Source: Alphaproteobacteria bacterium (GTDB taxonomy: Bacteria > Pseudomonadota > Alphaproteobacteria > Rhizobiales > Hyphomicrobiaceae). From it: DNA of 5,870 nucleotides. A program made the translations under genes and the position numbers. The DNA is taken from the NCBI GenBank assembly GCA_005888525.1, contig VBAB01000118.1, forward strand, positions 1-5,870. Reading direction: 5' to 3'. Shown here piece by piece: positions 5,589 to 5,870 of the stretch; within the stretch, counting starts at the first letter, position 1, and the number at the start of each line of letters is the position of its first letter. The notes under the pieces were generated by a model. The model saw only the letters and a list, made by a program, of their open reading frames with translations, made no database searches and was not told the DNA's origin.

Positions 5589-5870
5589 TGGTAACCCGTA
5601 TCAACAGAGCAATCGAGCTCCTGGCGCAGGACCAGGCGATCTACTACGTCGGCCAGCACACCGGCCACGTGCTGAGCTACGCACAAGGACGCGAGGATGC
5701 CCACACCTGGGCCGACTACATCAACGTCGGCATGGAGCACGGCTCCTTCGACATGCCCGGGCTTGCCGAATACCTGCGCGGCCTCGTCGATGGCGGGCCG
5801 ACCAGGTCCGGCCATCGTACGCCGGCCGTGATCGTCGAGCCGCCGGCGCGTGGCATCGACGCGGCGAGCG
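5588..5870 (+). CDS. HpcH/HpaI-family aldolase, N-terminal part (runs off the window)
   Basis: The frame from ATG 5588 stays open to the end of the window, giving the first 94 codons of a protein. It opens MVTRINRAIELL and continues to WADYINVGMEHGSFDM (41-56), a stretch that fits the HpcH/HpaI aldolase family. The E50-H51 pair aligns with the Glu-His of the conserved GEH segment of E. coli HpaI, where the His is a proposed catalytic base. Family members are metal-dependent aldolases that split 2-keto-3-deoxy or related 4-hydroxy-2-oxo acids into pyruvate and an aldehyde. ATG 5588 is the only start available: an in-frame TGA lies at 5516-5518 and no ATG, GTG or TTG occurs between. The gene follows the ABC operon on the same strand, so a role in catabolism of the imported solute is possible but unproven. 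The metal ligands further on are outside the window. Confidence 0.78.
   Translation, partial: MVTRINRAIELLAQDQAIYYVGQHTGHVLSYAQGREDAHTWADYINVGMEHGSFDMPGLAEYLRGLVDGGPTRSGHRTPAVIVEPPARGIDAAS

Noticed and set aside
5090..5815. Minus-strand frame of 241 codons across the ATPase end and the aldolase start
   Set aside because: It runs opposite two recognisable + strand genes and through the inverted repeat, and resembles no known family.

Overview
This GC-rich window reads as chromosomal DNA of an alphaproteobacterium. The evidence is a Tad/Cpa pilus pair with the alphaproteobacterial CpaD family, GC-rich third codon positions, and a Tat-exported sugar-type binding protein. I cannot name the genus. 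All genes run on the + strand.

Layout: (1) 1-162 is the 3' end of a CpaC-like pilus secretin gene. It overlaps by 3 nt (ATGA) with cpaD (159-866), a predicted outer-membrane lipoprotein of the Tad pilus. (2) A 150-nt gap (867-1016) holds a candidate promoter. (3) 1017-5513 is a complete carbohydrate-type (CUT1-like) ABC importer in the order binding protein, permease 1 (MalF/UgpA type), permease 2 (MalG/UgpE type), ATPase (UgpC/MalK type). The binding protein should capture the solute in the periplasm, the two permeases form the channel, and two copies of the ATPase drive import. The substrate cannot be read from the sequence. (4) 5588 to the window end is the first 94 codons of an HpcH/HpaI-family aldolase gene. 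It may act on a breakdown product of the imported solute, but that link is inference from position only.

The least ordinary part of the window is the set of palindromic elements at the gene junctions. An 11-bp hairpin sits between the binding protein and permease 1, an arrangement like the E. coli malE-malF REP. A 167-bp double-hairpin element (3341-3507) sits exactly between the two permease genes. It is bounded by CTAG at both ends and has 24-nt imperfect terminal inverted repeats. Removing it together with one TA copy would leave the permease stop codon, three bases, and then the next ATG. It therefore looks like a MITE- or REP-like insertion into a tightly coupled operon. An 18-bp perfect inverted repeat separates the ATPase gene from the aldolase gene and ends on the aldolase start codon. 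I see no CRISPR array, tRNA, rRNA, transposase gene or clearly novel protein system here.
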